Source: Thermodesulfovibrio yellowstonii
GTDB lineage: Bacteria; Nitrospirota; Thermodesulfovibrionia; Thermodesulfovibrionales; Dissulfurispiraceae
Assembly (NCBI GenBank): GCA_020724365.1
Contig: DYHD01000007.1
Span: forward strand, 1-60,376
Direction: 5' to 3'
DNA: 60,376 nt
The notes beneath the pieces are model-generated. The model searched no databases. It had not been told where the DNA came from and saw only the letters and a program-made list of their open reading frames with translations. Positions 38,382 to 48,632 of the stretch are shown in pieces. Within the stretch, counting starts at the first letter, position 1. Each line of letters starts with the position of its first letter. The translations under genes were made by a program, and so were the position numbers.

Positions 38382-39176
38382 TTAAAAAGAATGTTCTTTG
38401 CCTGGGAAAATACCTTCTTCAACTTCTTTTTTGTATTGCTTTAATACATTGAGTGAATCATTTTTCAAATTAGCATATCTTTTTGCGAATTTGGGTAAAA
38501 ATCTCTCAAATAGCCCCAAGGCATCATACAATACGAGTATTTGCCCATCACAAAAAGATCCTGCACCTATGCCGATAGTAGGAATCGAGAGTTCTTCTGT
38601 TATCTTTTGGGCAAGTTCTGCTGGTATTGCCTCAAGCAAGAGAGAGAAAGCCCCTGCATCCTCTAGTATCTTTGCATCATCGATGAGCCTCTGAGCAGCC
38701 TCCTCAGTCTTGCCTTGAACTTTATAGCCGCCCATTCTGTGTATAGCATGAGGAGTCAGCCCGATATGTGCCATAACTGGAATCTCCGATTTCGTGAGGG
38801 CTTTTACTATTTCTGCTGTATCTCTGCCTCCTTCGAGTTTGACTGCCTGAGCCCCTCCTTCTTTAAGAAATCTGCCTCCGTTTCTAATGGCTTCTTCAAT
38901 ACTTATCTGGTAGGACATATAAGGCATATCACCCACTACCATAGCCCTTACAGATGCTCTTGAGACCATCTTTGTATGATAAATCATCTCATCCATAGTA
39001 ACGGGAAGGGTATTTTCAAGTCCTTGAACAACCATCGCTAATGAGTCGCCCACTAAAATAGCATCTATCTCAGCTTCATCAACTATTTTAGCGAAAGGGA
39101 AATCATAAGCTGTAAGCATGGAAATCTTCTTTTTAGCTTGCTTCTTTTTAATAAAGTCTTGAATCGTTATTTTCAT
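38382..39176 (-). CDS. panB: Ketopantoate hydroxymethyltransferase
   Basis: 264 residues. TAYDFPFAKIVDEAEIDAIL, VGDSLAMVVQG, VVGDMPYMSYQ, KLEGG and GIGAGSFCDGQILVLYD are PanB motifs. It transfers a hydroxymethyl group from methylene-THF to ketoisovalerate in pantothenate synthesis. Its start overlaps the end of recJ by 29 bp. No panC or panD is adjacent. Confidence 0.97.
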   Translation of the reverse strand: MKITIQDFIKKKQAKKKISMLTAYDFPFAKIVDEAEIDAILVGDSLAMVVQGLENTLPVTMDEMIYHTKMVSRASVRAMVVGDMPYMSYQISIEEAIRNGGRFLKEGGAQAVKLEGGRDTAEIVKALTKSEIPVMAHIGLTPHAIHRMGGYKVQGKTEEAAQRLIDDAKILEDAGAFSLLLEAIPAELAQKITEELSIPTIGIGAGSFCDGQILVLYDALGLFERFLPKFAKRYANLKNDSLNVLKQYKKEVEEGIFPGKEHSF

Positions 39177-40893
39177 TTTTTGTTGGCCTTATAGCCTTCA
39201 GGTTTAATTGTAAATACTTACCACCGTCCCACTCATTAATTGTTGGGCAGAAGGCTGCATCAATGAATGTACTGCTCTCTACTATGTCTAAATAGTTTCC
39301 AAAATCAAATCCTATGCAGTCAAGCCCCCGACCATTCTGTTTAAGATACATTTTCAGATGGTTATTGCCGACAATTCTTGGGTTTATAGCTTCAAGGGTC
39401 TTAGCGCCAAATAAAGGCTCTTCATTCCCACACCCAAAGGGCTCTAATTTAGAGATTTCATTAACTAAATTGGCATTTATATCAGAAAGCTTTGTTGAAA
39501 CATCAATGCTCATAGATGGTATTAGTTCATCTGCGTGAATACTTGTTAAAAATATCTCTGATATTTTAGCCCTTAAATTATCTATATTTGATGATTGTAA
39601 GCTCAAGCCAGCAGCTTGCTTGTGTCCTCCAAATGTGTTGAGTATAGCCTTGCATTTTTGAAGTGCTGCGTGAATGTTAAAAGGAGGGATACTTCGAGAA
39701 GAACCTTTTGCGATACCATTGTCTATTGATAGGACAAGAGTAGGACGATAATAACTCTCGGCAATCCTTGAAGCAACAATGCCTATGACGCCTATATGCC
39801 ATCCTTCGGATGCAATGATTATTGCACCATCTTTTGTATTCATCTCTTTAATTTTCTGCAAAGCCTCATTATACACAGCCTCTTCAATCTGTTGTCTTTT
39901 GACATTAAGATTATTGAGCCAAACAGCTAATCCCTCGGCTTCAGCCTCGGATTTGGTAGTCAAAAGTCTAACGACATCATTGGCATCATCTATTCTTCCA
40001 GCAGCATTGATTCTCGGTATAAGTATAAAGTTCAAAAAAGAGGGTTTAAAGAAATCAGGCTTTATGCCAGCAGCAGATTTTAACATTTTGATGCCAACCC
40101 TTTTACCTGACTGAACTAAGTTGATTCCCTCCTTGATAAAGATTCTGTTGTCACCCTGAAGGGGAACAACATCTGCAGAAGTTCCTAAAGCTGCAAGATC
40201 TAATAATTCATACATATCATCAATATTGCCTAAAATTGCCTGTATTACTTTAAAAGCTACACCTGCACCAGATAAGAAATGCTGGGCAGATGAGCATGGA
40301 CTTACCTTTGGATTAACAATGGCTACTGCCTCAGGCAGTATTGTAGTCTCATCTATATCAGAATTTTTTAAAGGCTCATGATGGTCAGTAATGATCACAT
40401 CAATGCCATATCTCCGTGCCTTTGAAGTTGCCTCAAAGGAAGTTATCCCAGAATCTACTGTTATAATTAGCTTTGCACCGATTGATATAGCTTTATTTAC
40501 ACCTGAAATCCCAAAACCGTAGCCGTCTGAAAGTCTATTAGGAATGTAATATTGGACATCCATCGAAAGCTTTCTAAAGCCTTCAAGCATTATTGAGGTA
40601 GCCGTTATTCCATCAGCATCATAATCACCGCATATCAGAACCTTTTCATTATTATTTTTTGCCTGTATTATTCTCTGGACAGCTTTATTCATGCCCTGCA
40701 GTTCAAAAGGGTCTGAAAGTCTATCTAAATGAGGGTTTAGAAATAAATCTATTTGTTCAGGAGTCTTTAATCCTCTATTTATAAGGATTTGAGCAATGAC
40801 GGGAGAGACAGAAGCAATCTTTGATATATACTCAACATATTCATGATTTGTTTTGCTAACATACCATCTGCAATTTAGGCTCTCAATTGCCAT
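39148..40893 (-). CDS. recJ: Single-stranded-DNA exonuclease RecJ
   Basis: 581 residues. The DHH phosphoesterase core has CGDYDADGITATSIM and ITDHHEPL, followed by the DHHA1 domain with FGGHKQAAGLSL and a C-terminal OB-like domain. It digests ssDNA 5' to 3' in repair and recombination. It lies 12 bp after secF and overlaps panB. Confidence 0.96.
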   Translation of the reverse strand: MAIESLNCRWYVSKTNHEYVEYISKIASVSPVIAQILINRGLKTPEQIDLFLNPHLDRLSDPFELQGMNKAVQRIIQAKNNNEKVLICGDYDADGITATSIMLEGFRKLSMDVQYYIPNRLSDGYGFGISGVNKAISIGAKLIITVDSGITSFEATSKARRYGIDVIITDHHEPLKNSDIDETTILPEAVAIVNPKVSPCSSAQHFLSGAGVAFKVIQAILGNIDDMYELLDLAALGTSADVVPLQGDNRIFIKEGINLVQSGKRVGIKMLKSAAGIKPDFFKPSFLNFILIPRINAAGRIDDANDVVRLLTTKSEAEAEGLAVWLNNLNVKRQQIEEAVYNEALQKIKEMNTKDGAIIIASEGWHIGVIGIVASRIAESYYRPTLVLSIDNGIAKGSSRSIPPFNIHAALQKCKAILNTFGGHKQAAGLSLQSSNIDNLRAKISEIFLTSIHADELIPSMSIDVSTKLSDINANLVNEISKLEPFGCGNEEPLFGAKTLEAINPRIVGNNHLKMYLKQNGRGLDCIGFDFGNYLDIVESSTFIDAAFCPTINEWDGGKYLQLNLKAIRPTKNENNDSRLY

Positions 40894-40905
40894 TATTACC
40901 TTCGG

Positions 40906-41823
40906 TTATTTCTTTTTAACAATAGATTGTTTTTTTGAAGATAAAAGCACGACTAAAGGGCTTGCTACGAAAATTGATGAATAAGTCCCTATCACAATTC
41001 CAAGCAAAATAGCCAAAGAAAAGTCATAAAGCACCTCTCCTCCAAAAATGAAAAGTGCGAGGGCAGCTAAAAAAGTTGTAAAAGAGACTACAATAGTTCT
41101 CGAAAGGACTTCATTGATGCTTTTGTTTATTACTGACTCAATTGAGTCTTTTAATAATTTCTTAATATTTTCCCTTATTCTATCGAAGACAACCACTGTA
41201 TCAGTGAGTGAATATCCTGCAACTATCAATAAAGCACTAATTAAAACGAGATTAATCTCTCTATTCAGAAGGTAAAAAATGCCCACCACTGCAATGACAT
41301 CATGAAAGGTAGCAAGGGTTGCACCTACGCCAAATCTGAATTGGAATCTCCAAGCCACATATATCAGAAGTCCTATTGTTGACATGATTATAGCGAAAAG
41401 GGCATCTTTCCTTAATTTTGCGCCAACCTTTGGGCCTATTTCAGTAACTGAATCAATAACTGGTTTTCTATCAGCGAGCTGTGTTGATATCGCCTCAATA
41501 ATCTTATCGGAAAAACCGCCGAGTTTTTCTTCTTGTTTTTTAACCCTGATTAATATCTTATTTTCAGCGGGTAAATCCTGCAGTTCAAAATGCATTATTT
41601 GAGCCTCATTAAGCACTTTTCTTACTTCACCGAGTGAAACATTCTGTGAAAACTGTACTTGGATCGCCGTTCCGCCAGCAAAATCCACACCCATATTTGC
41701 ATTCCCAAGAATAATCTGAATAAGGGCGAAAATGCCGATTAACACAAGTATGCCAGAGATTACAAATGTATATTTTCGTTTGCCCATGAAGTCAAAGTTC
41801 GTTTTTTTCAGTAGCTCTATCAT
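40906..41823 (-). CDS. secF: Protein translocase subunit SecF
   Basis: 305 residues, six membrane helices with a periplasmic loop. Motifs include [16 protein letters not shown] near the N-terminus and [15 protein letters not shown]. It cooperates with SecD to drive late protein export using the proton or sodium gradient. Its start overlaps the secD stop (4 bp). Confidence 0.96.
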   Translation of the reverse strand: MIELLKKTNFDFMGKRKYTFVISGILVLIGIFALIQIILGNANMGVDFAGGTAIQVQFSQNVSLGEVRKVLNEAQIMHFELQDLPAENKILIRVKKQEEKLGGFSDKIIEAISTQLADRKPVIDSVTEIGPKVGAKLRKDALFAIIMSTIGLLIYVAWRFQFRFGVGATLATFHDVIAVVGIFYLLNREINLVLISALLIVAGYSLTDTVVVFDRIRENIKKLLKDSIESVINKSINEVLSRTIVVSFTTFLAALALFIFGGEVLYDFSLAILLGIVIGTYSSIFVASPLVVLLSSKKQSIVKKK

Positions 41824-43442
41824 ATACTTAACCTCTTAACATCCTTTCTTGAATATATTATGTCAAATATAGTTTTTGTTCCAATAAGTGCTGTAAATAG
41901 ATTTATCGTTACAGCAAGGCTTAGAGTAACAGCAAAGCCTTTAATAGGTCCTGTGCCGAACTGGAATAATACCAGAGTAGTAATAAGAGTAGTTACATGA
42001 GAATCAAATATTGTCCAAAAGGCTTTTTTATATCCCCCTTCTATCGCTGCTTTTGGGGTTTTACCAGCTCTTAACTCTTCTCTCATTCTCTCGAACATCA
42101 GGACATTGGAGTCAACAGCCATGCCTATCGCAAGGATAATGCCTGCAATGCCTGGCATTGTGAGAGTAGCATTTAGTGAAGCCATAGCACCTAACAGGAA
42201 TAATACATTTAAGACGACTGCAAAATCTGCAATAATACCAGATATCTTATAATATATAATCATAAATCCTATCACAAGTATTGCACCTATAATACCAGCA
42301 AGTTTTCCAGCTTCAATGGAATCCTGTCCAAGAGATGGCCCGACTGTAACATTCTGGAGCATTTTAACAGGTGCTGGCAGAGCGCCCGCTCTTAAGACAA
42401 GGGCGAGGTCCTTTGCCTCTTCAAGAGTAAATCTACCGGTAATCTGGGCATTGCCGCCGGTTATCCTTTCCTGAATAACTGGGGCTGAATATACATTTCC
42501 ATCAAGTATGATTGCAAGCCTTTTTTTGATATTATTAGCTGTGATTTCCTCAAAGATTTTTGCACCTACTGGATTAAAGGCAATAGAGACATAGGGTTCA
42601 TTAAATCTCTGATCAATATTTACCTTTGCCTCACTAAGGGTATCGCCTGTCAATAAAGAACCTTTCTTGAGTAAAAATGGTATTTTCGTAACAGTGCCTG
42701 TCTCTTTATTTACAAACCTTTGGAATAATATCTCGTTATTATTCCCTATTTTACCCTTAAATTTTTCAATTAATGCCTGCTCTTCATTTGGTAGAATAGA
42801 ATTAGGAAGCTCAGCAGCAATAGGGGATTCGTCGTTTACGAGTTTAAATTCTAAAACGGCGGTTTTTCCTACTAATTCAATAGCCCTTTTTGGATCTTTG
42901 ACGCCAGGCAACTGGATGACTATTTCATTTTCCGCCTGCCTGTGGATCGTTGGTTCTGCTACACCAAACTGGTCAATCCTATTTCTTATGATCTCAAGAA
43001 CTTGATCGGAAGCTGTTTTCTTAATATTATCAATTTCTCTGTCAGTAAATTTGTATTTTAATTGCTCTTTACTATCAATTAATGACAGTGCTGGATATGT
43101 TTCCTCGATTATCTTTCTTACATCTTCAGAAGGCGGTGATACTAAAATAAATAAACCGTCTTTCTTTAAATCTGCCTGCACATTTTTCTTTTCTAATAAG
43201 CTTTTGAGTGTAATAAGTGCCCTTTCTGTAGCAATATCAACAGCTTTATCCTCTTCTACTTCAAAAACGAGGTGCAATCCACCTTGCAGATCAAGCCCCA
43301 GAACTATGCCTTTATTGGGCATTGTTTCTTTCCACCATTTCGGCATGCTTTCAAAAATAGGTGTATTAGGCAAAAAGAAGACTATAGATAAGATAAGAAA
43401 CAGCGCTATCAGTATAACGCGCCACAGTATGCCTTTTTTCAT
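41820..43442 (-). CDS. secD: Protein translocase subunit SecD
   Basis: 540 residues: N-terminal helix, large periplasmic P1 domain ([35 protein letters not shown]), and five C-terminal helices with [18 protein letters not shown]. It forms the SecDF export motor. It lies between yajC (18 bp upstream) and secF. Confidence 0.97.
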   Translation of the reverse strand: MKKGILWRVILIALFLILSIVFFLPNTPIFESMPKWWKETMPNKGIVLGLDLQGGLHLVFEVEEDKAVDIATERALITLKSLLEKKNVQADLKKDGLFILVSPPSEDVRKIIEETYPALSLIDSKEQLKYKFTDREIDNIKKTASDQVLEIIRNRIDQFGVAEPTIHRQAENEIVIQLPGVKDPKRAIELVGKTAVLEFKLVNDESPIAAELPNSILPNEEQALIEKFKGKIGNNNEILFQRFVNKETGTVTKIPFLLKKGSLLTGDTLSEAKVNIDQRFNEPYVSIAFNPVGAKIFEEITANNIKKRLAIILDGNVYSAPVIQERITGGNAQITGRFTLEEAKDLALVLRAGALPAPVKMLQNVTVGPSLGQDSIEAGKLAGIIGAILVIGFMIIYYKISGIIADFAVVLNVLFLLGAMASLNATLTMPGIAGIILAIGMAVDSNVLMFERMREELRAGKTPKAAIEGGYKKAFWTIFDSHVTTLITTLVLFQFGTGPIKGFAVTLSLAVTINLFTALIGTKTIFDIIYSRKDVKRLSI

Positions 43443-43460
43443 TTAAACAATATCTCCTGA

Positions 43461-43814
43461 TTAATCTTCATCCGAAGCACTTCGCAAAGAAATAATATGA
43501 TTTTTACCAATCTTAACCTTTACATTCTCGGATATTTTTACTGTGAAGGTTTCAACTCCTACAGCATCAATGACTCCATAAACGCCACCTGTTGTTATAA
43601 CCTTATCGCCTTTTTTGATGTTATCCAGCATCTGCCTATGTTCTTTAGCCTTTTTTTGTTGAGGCCTTATAAGAAGCAGATAGAATACTACAAATATCAA
43701 AATCAGTGGCAAAAGGCTCATGATGAAGCCTTCAATTCCTGCTGCCTGGCCGCTATTTTGCGGTGGGGCTCCCATTGCATAAGCATCAGTGATTAAACTA
43801 TAAAAAAAGAACAT
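43461..43814 (-). CDS. yajC: Preprotein translocase subunit YajC
   Basis: 117 residues from ATG 43814 (TTGGAGG upstream; an ATG 21 bases earlier overlaps the ribosome site). A single membrane helix (about 31-50, LLPLILIFVVFYLLLIRPQQ) precedes the conserved KKGDKVITTGGVYGVID domain. It has an Ala/Gly-rich N-terminal region after a short hydrophobic start. First gene of the operon. Confidence 0.93.
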   Translation of the reverse strand: MFFFYSLITDAYAMGAPPQNSGQAAGIEGFIMSLLPLILIFVVFYLLLIRPQQKKAKEHRQMLDNIKKGDKVITTGGVYGVIDAVGVETFTVKISENVKVKIGKNHIISLRSASDED

Positions 43815-44323
43815 TAAGCACCTCCAAAATTTCAAGATAATTTAAAGAATCTGTTTCATGTTTAACTTAATATAGTAACAGTCTTTTATAAAAATCTCAA
43901 GACTGTTATCGTCTTCAAATCCCAATATAGAATTTATTAAACATCCCTAATCCAGTAAGATAGCCGTCCCGGCTGTCTTATGCCACATCATCTTTCAGGA
44001 CATGCGAGACCGGTCTGCATGCAGACATGCACAAGCAGTCGCCTATCTACCAGTGTTTGATATATCCAAATCAGGATTTGGGTCGTTCCTAAAAACAGAG
44101 ATAGGCTTCTAAAAAAGTTCCTTCGCCTTTGACTGAAGATGGTTAGGATGAGGGTTTTTATAACCAATTTGATTACTATGGCTAAATCTATAGGATAAAA
44201 GGTTCTTGCTTGTTATTTTATATTCTAAATATCTATAAAATTAATCTAAACACCTTTAATCTTGGATCTCTTTGAAACTTTATCATCTGAATAGCAAAGA
44301 ATCCTATGGGTTTAATACAAACA
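43815..44323. other. Intergenic region upstream of yajC, repeat-bearing
   Basis: About 510 bp without a gene. The palindrome TAAGATAGCC/GGCTGTCTTA (43956-43980, loop GTCCC) is related in sequence to segments of the long inverted repeats (AGCCGTCCC near 12940 and GACGGCTG near 578). A TTTCAGGACATGCGAGACC segment at 43994-44012 resembles copy 1 around 500-520. It probably holds the divergent promoter for the secretion operon, not resolved by eye. Confidence 0.55.
43956..43980. repeat. Palindromic repeat with GTCCC loop
   Basis: A 10-bp stem including one G-U pair around GTCCC. A near copy lies inside inverted-repeat copy 2 (12936-12960), pointing to a small dispersed palindrome family. Confidence 0.55.
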
Positions 44324-44399
44324 TGGTAGTCCCAACGGGATTCGAACCCGTGTCTTAGCCTTGAGAGGGCTATGTCCTAGGCCTCTAGACGATGGGACC
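44324..44399 (-). tRNA. tRNA-Glu (anticodon CTC)
   Basis: 76 nt on the minus strand. Acceptor GGTCCCA pairs with TTGGGAC plus the terminal U, the anticodon stem TAGCC/GGCTA encloses CTCTCAA, the T-arm has GGGTTCGAATCCC, and ACCA is encoded. The CTC anticodon reads GAG. Confidence 0.95.
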
Positions 44400-44491
44400 A
44401 TAACACAGTGAAGTGCACAAGATAAAAAATATATACAAAAACTACTCATTAAAATTACTATTTACTCTCATTTTTGCCCTACAAAATTGAG

Positions 44492-44565
44492 TGGCTGGGG
44501 AGAGAGGATTCGAACCCCTATAAGCAGATCCAGAGTCTGCCGTCTTGCCATTGGACGACTCCCCA
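44492..44565 (-). tRNA. tRNA-Gln (anticodon CTG)
   Basis: 74 nt on the minus strand. Acceptor TGGGGAG pairs with CTCCCCA (with standard offsets), anticodon stem GCAGA/TCTGC encloses CTCTGGA, T-arm AGGGGTTCGAATCCTCT, encoded GCCA end. It lies upstream of tRNA-Glu on the same strand, 92 bp apart. Confidence 0.94.
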
Positions 44566-44680
44566 AGATTCAAATTATTAATTTTTAGCGTATCATAAAT
44601 CGTTATAGAGTGTCAAAATTAAAATAATTTTTGAGTTTCTAATTTGTATTTATTATATATATGGTTTTATAATAATTTTT

Positions 44681-45697
44681 ATGAATAAAATTATTAAGCC
44701 TTTTTCTACTACAGGCATTGGAAGCCTTCCTCATAAAATTCCGCAGGATGCATGTGAACTTATACTTAAGAGCGTTGATATACCCTTCTGGCCTCAACTA
44801 CCAAATATTTCTTTTAGAGAATCAATGATAGCACAGTTTTCAGAGGGTATGCCTTTTGTTAAGATCAATGATAAAGAAAACGGCATCTGGGTTATCAGAG
44901 ATGGAAGCGATGAACTTGAAAGATTTTATGAGTCATATAATGATAGCACTAAAATAGCTATCTCAGAGGATTTTGCTAAAGGGCTTCATACATTTCTAAA
45001 GATTATAAAATGGCGAAAATTCAATTTCCTAAAAGGTCATATTACAGGGCCGCTCACCTTTACACTTTCTCTTAAAGATGCATATGGTAGATTTATTTAT
45101 TTCGATGATGAATTGCGTGAAGTATCATCTCTCCTTTTACAAGCAAAAGCCCGCTGGCAAGTTGAAATATTAAAACAGTATTGTGATAATGTTATTATTT
45201 TCATTGATGAGCCAATATTGTCTGCAATAGGCGGTTCATCATATCTTGGAGTTGACCCAGAGGAAACCTTAAGACTACTCAAGGATGCAGTGACTGCAAT
45301 TGAACAAGCAGGAGGCATAGCAGGAATTCACTGTTGCGGCAAAGCTGATTGGACTATCATTATCAAAAGCGGTATAAGTATTCTAAGTTTTGATGCTTAT
45401 GACTATTCAGAATTGCTCACCATATATCACTCAGAAGTAAAGAACTTTCTCGAAGCTGGCAATTATCTTGCGTGGGGTATTGTGCCGACATCAGAGATAA
45501 TCCAACATTTGGAAGAGAGACATATCATAGCATTGATGAATAATGCTCTTAATCTTGTTTATAAAAATATACCACAAGAACTTGTAACATCTAATATCAT
45601 GCTTACGCCTGCCTGCGGGACAGCATCTCGGAGTATTGGAGAGTCAATAAGAATCTTTCAATTGCTCATGAGACTTAAAGAGTCTTATGAGATTTAA
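44681..45697 (+). CDS. UroD/MetE-superfamily zinc methyltransferase-like protein (core-MetE-like)
   Basis: 338 residues. The start FSTTGIGSLPHKIPQDACEL and the barrel motif HITGPLTFTLSL are typical of the methionine-synthase-like branch of the UroD/MetE fold. Zinc ligands appear conserved as His217-x-Cys219 (GIHCCGKAD) and Cys312 (TPACGTAS). There is no N-terminal MetE duplicate domain. Such short proteins can move methyl groups from corrinoid proteins to homocysteine or other thiols. With CODH-type one-carbon genes in the same genome, a folate-independent methionine synthase role is possible, but the acceptor is not proven. Confidence 0.75.
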   Translation: MNKIIKPFSTTGIGSLPHKIPQDACELILKSVDIPFWPQLPNISFRESMIAQFSEGMPFVKINDKENGIWVIRDGSDELERFYESYNDSTKIAISEDFAKGLHTFLKIIKWRKFNFLKGHITGPLTFTLSLKDAYGRFIYFDDELREVSSLLLQAKARWQVEILKQYCDNVIIFIDEPILSAIGGSSYLGVDPEETLRLLKDAVTAIEQAGGIAGIHCCGKADWTIIIKSGISILSFDAYDYSELLTIYHSEVKNFLEAGNYLAWGIVPTSEIIQHLEERHIIALMNNALNLVYKNIPQELVTSNIMLTPACGTASRSIGESIRIFQLLMRLKESYEI

Positions 45698-45734
45698 GAT
45701 TAAAACCTTTGAGAATGCTCTTTCTTTTTTTAAC

Positions 45735-48374
45735 TTAACTACTTTGTCTTTTCTCTAATATCCTATTTAACCGCTCTTTCATATCCTTAAAGCTGATATT
45801 ATTATGAGGATTCTGGTTGATTACATCTATGCCGCTTAGGAAGCCTTTCCTGATCAAATATTCCTTCCCACCTTCAAAGATTTTCCCTCTGATTGTGAAG
45901 ACATCATTTTCTAGGATACAAACTATCCCGATACGGCTATAATTATAATGCTTAAAAAACTGACTTAAACCACTTCTAAGAATAGTGCCCATACCCTGAG
46001 AGCCAGAACCCATTATTGAGATATTATCAATAGCATCTACACTCACATTTTGTGCCACACCTTTTGTTTTGACTGACTCGATATCCAGCACGAAACGGGA
46101 AGGCTGACCATACTCTATCTCAAAATTCTTTAAAGAACCCTTTATAATTCCTGACATTCTGCCTAATTTAATATATTGAGTTAGCTCCTGAAGATTTATA
46201 TTCTCAAATACTATATCAGACCCGAGCACTCTTGAATTGGAAAAAAGTTTCCGACCATATATATTGTAAAAACTAAACCTCCCACCGAAAATATCTATGA
46301 ATGCTGAGCCATTAGTCTTTAATTCATCGTTTTTATATATCGCTTGAGTCAATTCTATATTTAATTTTGCTGGCACATTAACACCGGTAGCCTTCTCTAT
46401 ATGCAAACCCAACTCTAAGTTATTGATTAATAAACCAAGAGCAAATATACGTTCAGATGAGAGTAAATTTTCAACTTTTAGGTTAGCAAGCGTAAGAATA
46501 GAACCTGAAAAAGGTATATCTATCTTCTGTGGAAACCATAGAGAGTTATTCGAAATGATAATGGGTATATTAAGTTCCTCAACCTGAAAAGATGCTGCTT
46601 CAATCTTTTTGATAAACAGGTTTCCATGTCTTATAACATCTTCAGGGATTGAAGAATAATCTGATGCAGGATAAGAAAAATCAAATGGGAGACTCAAATC
46701 TGCATAGATTAATAAGTTGTCAGGCATATTAAAAAGACTATCCCTTAAAGTAATAATTCCGTTAAGATGAAATCCTTTCTCCATTCTATCTAAGTTTATT
46801 TCAATATGTGATAAGCCACTTAGTTGGAGGTGTGCCAGAGATGGGTTATCTTGAGCCAGATAATCGCGAATAAATAATGAGAATAATTCTTGCAAATGAA
46901 TGCCTTCACTTTTTAAATTAAAATTCCACTTAGGACTCTTCATTGATGCTATATAATGATATTTTCCAGCTTCTCTTAAGTCGATTTTACCTGATAACTC
47001 AACCGACTTAAAAAATAAGTCATTAAGGTTACCACTGCCTGTTAATACAAATTTTTTATTTCCAAAATCTTTATAATATTTGTCCCAAAGAAACTCACCT
47101 AATCTTGTTTCAGAAAATATATCTATCTGCCCCTTTTTAGTCGGAGTGGGTATCTGAATGTTTAAAATTATCTTTCCCGAAGCACCTTGAATTGCCTTGT
47201 CGCCCTTGGGTGAACTGAATCCTCCATCTTTAAACTGGAGAACCATCTTTCCTCCTCCAGTAATAACATTTTCCTTATACTCTCCATCCATATGGGCGTC
47301 TAAATCGCCTACGCCTTGAAATGACCAGCCTTTATACTTAGATGGCAAGAATTGTTTTAATATCTCAGATGTCTTCTCAAAATTCATGGATAGAGCTTTT
47401 ACTGAAGCATTCCAAGTAATATTCTGTTTGATTATAGAATGAATGTTTATGTCAAAAGAACCAAGATTATCAATAGTGAACTGTTTAGTCCCTGCGTATA
47501 TCTCCCCTTTTTTAATATCATAATTTGCATATGGTATTAATCGAATATTCTTCAAGACAATATGCTTATCCTCAGTTTTATATACAGCACTACCTGTAAC
47601 AGGTGTGAGCGAATGTATAATTATGCCCTCTTTTTTCATCTCTAATGACATATTCATTGAGACATCCTTAAGGTTGAAGCCCTTGAGGTTTAAGCTTGTA
47701 AAGACAAATCTTATATTGCCTGTGCCGATAGGGGTGGGTTCAAAACTGCTAAAATTTAAATCCCCATCAACATATCCTTTTCCTCCCTCGTGTTCATTAT
47801 CTTTTAATTCAACCCTTACCTGACATTTAATGAGCATCTTCCCACCTTTTTGAGGTGAAAAATCTCTAAGATTGAGGTTAACATCGGTTAATTTAATCAA
47901 AACACCGCTTGTTGGGAAGAGAAACTGCACCTCACCCTTTGTGATATTGAGGAGATCTACCGCAGGTAATTTATGAAAAAATGAGAGATCAGACTTTCTA
48001 TCACCACTAAATAACATTGACAACTTCGGCTCTTTAAAGACTGCACTCTTTATCTCTCCTTGCAAGGATTGATTGATTCTGCCCTCAATTTGAATATGTG
48101 AAGCAGAAAAGGATGTATTTTTTTCATCTAGTTGAGCAATATATAAGTCTTGTATTTCTCCCTTAAGCCCAGACGAAAAAGAAATATCACTAATCCTGAA
48201 ATCAAAACCTACTTTATCTTTAAAAACTGATGCAAATTTATTTATTATGGCTGGTGATTGAATACAATAAAAAAAGATAAGAGCAAAAACAATGAATATA
48301 GAAATGAAGATAAGAAGTTTTTTCAAATTTCCAGAAATAAATAAGGACTTTTTTTGGTTACTTTTATTATTCAT
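45735..48374 (-). CDS. Large AsmA/YhdP-like envelope protein
   Basis: 879 residues. An N-terminal membrane helix (about 19-40, LLIFISIFIVFALIFFYCIQ) anchors a long, beta-rich periplasmic part. AsmA-like features include repeated strands such as SHIQIEGRINQSLQGEIKSA, ITKGEVQFLFPTSG, and a C-terminal LSQFFKHYNYSRIGIVCILENDVFTIRGK-type ending (split here for brevity). Bridge-like proteins of this kind carry phospholipids between membranes. The exact member (YhdP, YdbH or DUF748 type) cannot be set by eye. Monocistronic. Confidence 0.75.
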   Translation of the reverse strand: MNNKSNQKKSLFISGNLKKLLIFISIFIVFALIFFYCIQSPAIINKFASVFKDKVGFDFRISDISFSSGLKGEIQDLYIAQLDEKNTSFSASHIQIEGRINQSLQGEIKSAVFKEPKLSMLFSGDRKSDLSFFHKLPAVDLLNITKGEVQFLFPTSGVLIKLTDVNLNLRDFSPQKGGKMLIKCQVRVELKDNEHEGGKGYVDGDLNFSSFEPTPIGTGNIRFVFTSLNLKGFNLKDVSMNMSLEMKKEGIIIHSLTPVTGSAVYKTEDKHIVLKNIRLIPYANYDIKKGEIYAGTKQFTIDNLGSFDINIHSIIKQNITWNASVKALSMNFEKTSEILKQFLPSKYKGWSFQGVGDLDAHMDGEYKENVITGGGKMVLQFKDGGFSSPKGDKAIQGASGKIILNIQIPTPTKKGQIDIFSETRLGEFLWDKYYKDFGNKKFVLTGSGNLNDLFFKSVELSGKIDLREAGKYHYIASMKSPKWNFNLKSEGIHLQELFSLFIRDYLAQDNPSLAHLQLSGLSHIEINLDRMEKGFHLNGIITLRDSLFNMPDNLLIYADLSLPFDFSYPASDYSSIPEDVIRHGNLFIKKIEAASFQVEELNIPIIISNNSLWFPQKIDIPFSGSILTLANLKVENLLSSERIFALGLLINNLELGLHIEKATGVNVPAKLNIELTQAIYKNDELKTNGSAFIDIFGGRFSFYNIYGRKLFSNSRVLGSDIVFENINLQELTQYIKLGRMSGIIKGSLKNFEIEYGQPSRFVLDIESVKTKGVAQNVSVDAIDNISIMGSGSQGMGTILRSGLSQFFKHYNYSRIGIVCILENDVFTIRGKIFEGGKEYLIRKGFLSGIDVINQNPHNNISFKDMKERLNRILEKRQSS

Positions 48375-48632
48375 ATATTTATACTAAAATAAAAAGTCTT
48401 TTTTTTGTCCAAGATATTATCTTACTGATAACCTAAATCGCTTCTAATGCTGAAAGAAACGATTAATTCATTGCAATCGAGACAGTCTTCTCAAGAGACA
48501 TGAAATTAGATGACTTAGATATAGCTGCCTGAAATCTATATTTGGTATAAAAATGCTGTATGCAGGTTAGAATTTTATTGATAACTTGCAATCAGAAGTC
48601 ACTACTATATTTATCTATAAATTAGGAGAGTT

